Program-made: the position numbers and the translations under genes
NCBI GenBank assembly: GCA_944387755.1
Contig: CALXGC010000013.1
Location: 1-5,341 of the forward strand
Direction of reading: 5' to 3'
Source of the DNA: an uncultured Oscillospiraceae bacterium
GTDB lineage: Bacteria > Bacillota_A > Clostridia > Oscillospirales > Oscillospiraceae
Length of the DNA: 5,341 nucleotides
Notes under the pieces: generated by a model
What the model was told of the DNA's origin: nothing
Databases searched by the model: none
Seen by the model: only the letters and a program-made list of their open reading frames with translations
Part shown: piece by piece, positions 4,701-5,341 of the stretch
Layout of the letters: every line of letters starts with the position of its first letter
Position numbering within the stretch: the first letter of the stretch is position 1

Positions 4701-5341
4701 ATGGTAAAAGCAATCGTAGGCGCCAACTGGGGCGACGAGGGCAAGGGCAAGATCACCGATATGCTGGCGGAGACCTCCGACGTGGTCATCCGCTTCCAGG
4801 GCGGCGCCAACGCCGGCCACACCATTATCAACGATCAGGGCCGCTTTGCGCTGCACACTCTCCCCTCCGGCGTGTTTTATCCCCACGTCACCAACATCAT
4901 CGGCAACGGCATGGCTCTGGACGTGCGCAAGCTGGTGGACGAGCTGCGCGACCTCACCAGTCAGGGCGTGCCCGCCCCCAACCTGATTGTCTCCGAGCGG
5001 GCGCAGCTTCTGATGCCCTACCACGTGCTTCAGGACACCTATGAGGAGGAGCGCCTGGGCGGCAAGGCCTTCGGCTCCACCAAGAGCGGCATCGCCCCCT
5101 TCTACTCCGACAAATACGCCAAAACCGGCGTCCAGGTGTGCGACCTCTTCCAGGAGGACCGCCTGCGGGAGCGGCTCACCGCCGCCCTGGCCATTAAGAA
5201 CGTGCTCTTTGAGTACCTGTACCACAAGCCCCCCGTCTCTGTGGACGAGCTGATGGACCAGCTCCTGGCGCTGCGGGAGGAGATCCGCCCCTATGTGGGG
5301 GATGCGGTGGGCTTTGTCCACCAGGTCCTGAAGGAGGGCAA
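4701..5341 (+). CDS. purA: Adenylosuccinate synthetase, N-terminal half
   Basis: The first 213 codons of a gene cut by the right edge; the family is about 425-430 residues. PurA joins IMP and aspartate using GTP to make adenylosuccinate, the first committed step to AMP. Signatures are GANWGDEGKGKITD (7-20), with catalytic D12, and RFQGGANAGHTI (31-42), with catalytic H40; these match Asp13 and His41 of E. coli. The IMP-binding loop reads FGSTKSGIAPFYSDKYAK (124-141), differing from the common GTTGRGIGPxYxDKxAR. Similar wording is known to me from Clostridia PurA proteins, so it is likely a lineage variant and not damage. ATG 4701 has GGAGG 8 nt upstream and its own promoter with a structured leader. 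It is unlikely to be functionally linked to the redox operon before it. Confidence 0.95.
   Translation, partial: MVKAIVGANWGDEGKGKITDMLAETSDVVIRFQGGANAGHTIINDQGRFALHTLPSGVFYPHVTNIIGNGMALDVRKLVDELRDLTSQGVPAPNLIVSERAQLLMPYHVLQDTYEEERLGGKAFGSTKSGIAPFYSDKYAKTGVQVCDLFQEDRLRERLTAALAIKNVLFEYLYHKPPVSVDELMDQLLALREEIRPYVGDAVGFVHQVLKEG

Noticed and set aside
3875..4831. A 318-codon open frame on the minus strand, antisense to tlpA and the purA start
   Set aside because: The product is low-complexity and unlike any family. It covers a clear thioredoxin gene and the purA promoter, and long antisense frames are common in GC-rich DNA.
4461..5321. A 286-codon minus-strand open frame opposite purA
   Set aside because: It lies antisense to unmistakable PurA sequence, has no recognisable domain, and its N-terminus runs to the window edge without a ribosome site I could support.

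Overview
The window looks like ordinary chromosomal DNA from a GC-rich, anaerobic Gram-positive bacterium. It most resembles a gut Clostridia of the Oscillospiraceae type (Flavonifractor/Lawsonibacter-like). I base this on strong GGAGG ribosome sites 8 nt before the starts, compact intergenic regions, a ferredoxin-tailed aldo/keto reductase, a Clostridia-style Crp/Fnr regulator and the variant active-site loop of PurA. The genus is an inference from memory of these families and was not tested by a search.

Layout, left to right. Positions 1-352 hold the last 116 codons of an ATP-dependent phosphoenolpyruvate carboxykinase (pckA), closed by a textbook intrinsic terminator (379-417). A separate promoter then drives a DUF1275/YoaK-family membrane protein (483-1172). 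Its stop codon lies in the loop of a terminator shared with the convergent gene. On the minus strand are an aldo/keto reductase with a C-terminal 2[4Fe-4S] domain (1212-2345), with its own promoter and a GC-rich leader hairpin, and upstream of it a Crp/Fnr-family regulator (2496-3158). Divergent from the regulator is a two-gene operon, ccdA (3309-3974) and a tlpA/resA-like membrane-anchored thioredoxin (4001-4591). The window ends in the first half of purA (4701-5341), which has its own promoter and a structured leader.

The most interesting part is the 150-bp region between the regulator and ccdA. It contains a palindrome TGTGA-N5-TCACA (3227-3241) centred about 41 nt before the predicted ccdA start of transcription. 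The ccdA promoter has a good extended -10 but no recognisable -35. That is the geometry of a class II Crp/Fnr-activated promoter. The adjacent Crp/Fnr protein is the obvious candidate ligand. It lacks both an Fnr-type N-terminal cysteine cluster and the arginine expected for cyclic-nucleotide binding, but carries three cysteines in its sensor domain. The simplest model is a local redox circuit: a thiol- or metal-sensing regulator controls export of reducing power, in which CcdA passes electrons from cytoplasmic thioredoxin to the TlpA-like protein outside the membrane. The extracytoplasmic client is not visible here.

No RNA genes, insertion sequences, CRISPR arrays or phage genes were seen. 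I did not find a clearly undescribed multi-gene system. The redox operon and its regulator are the best candidate for follow-up.
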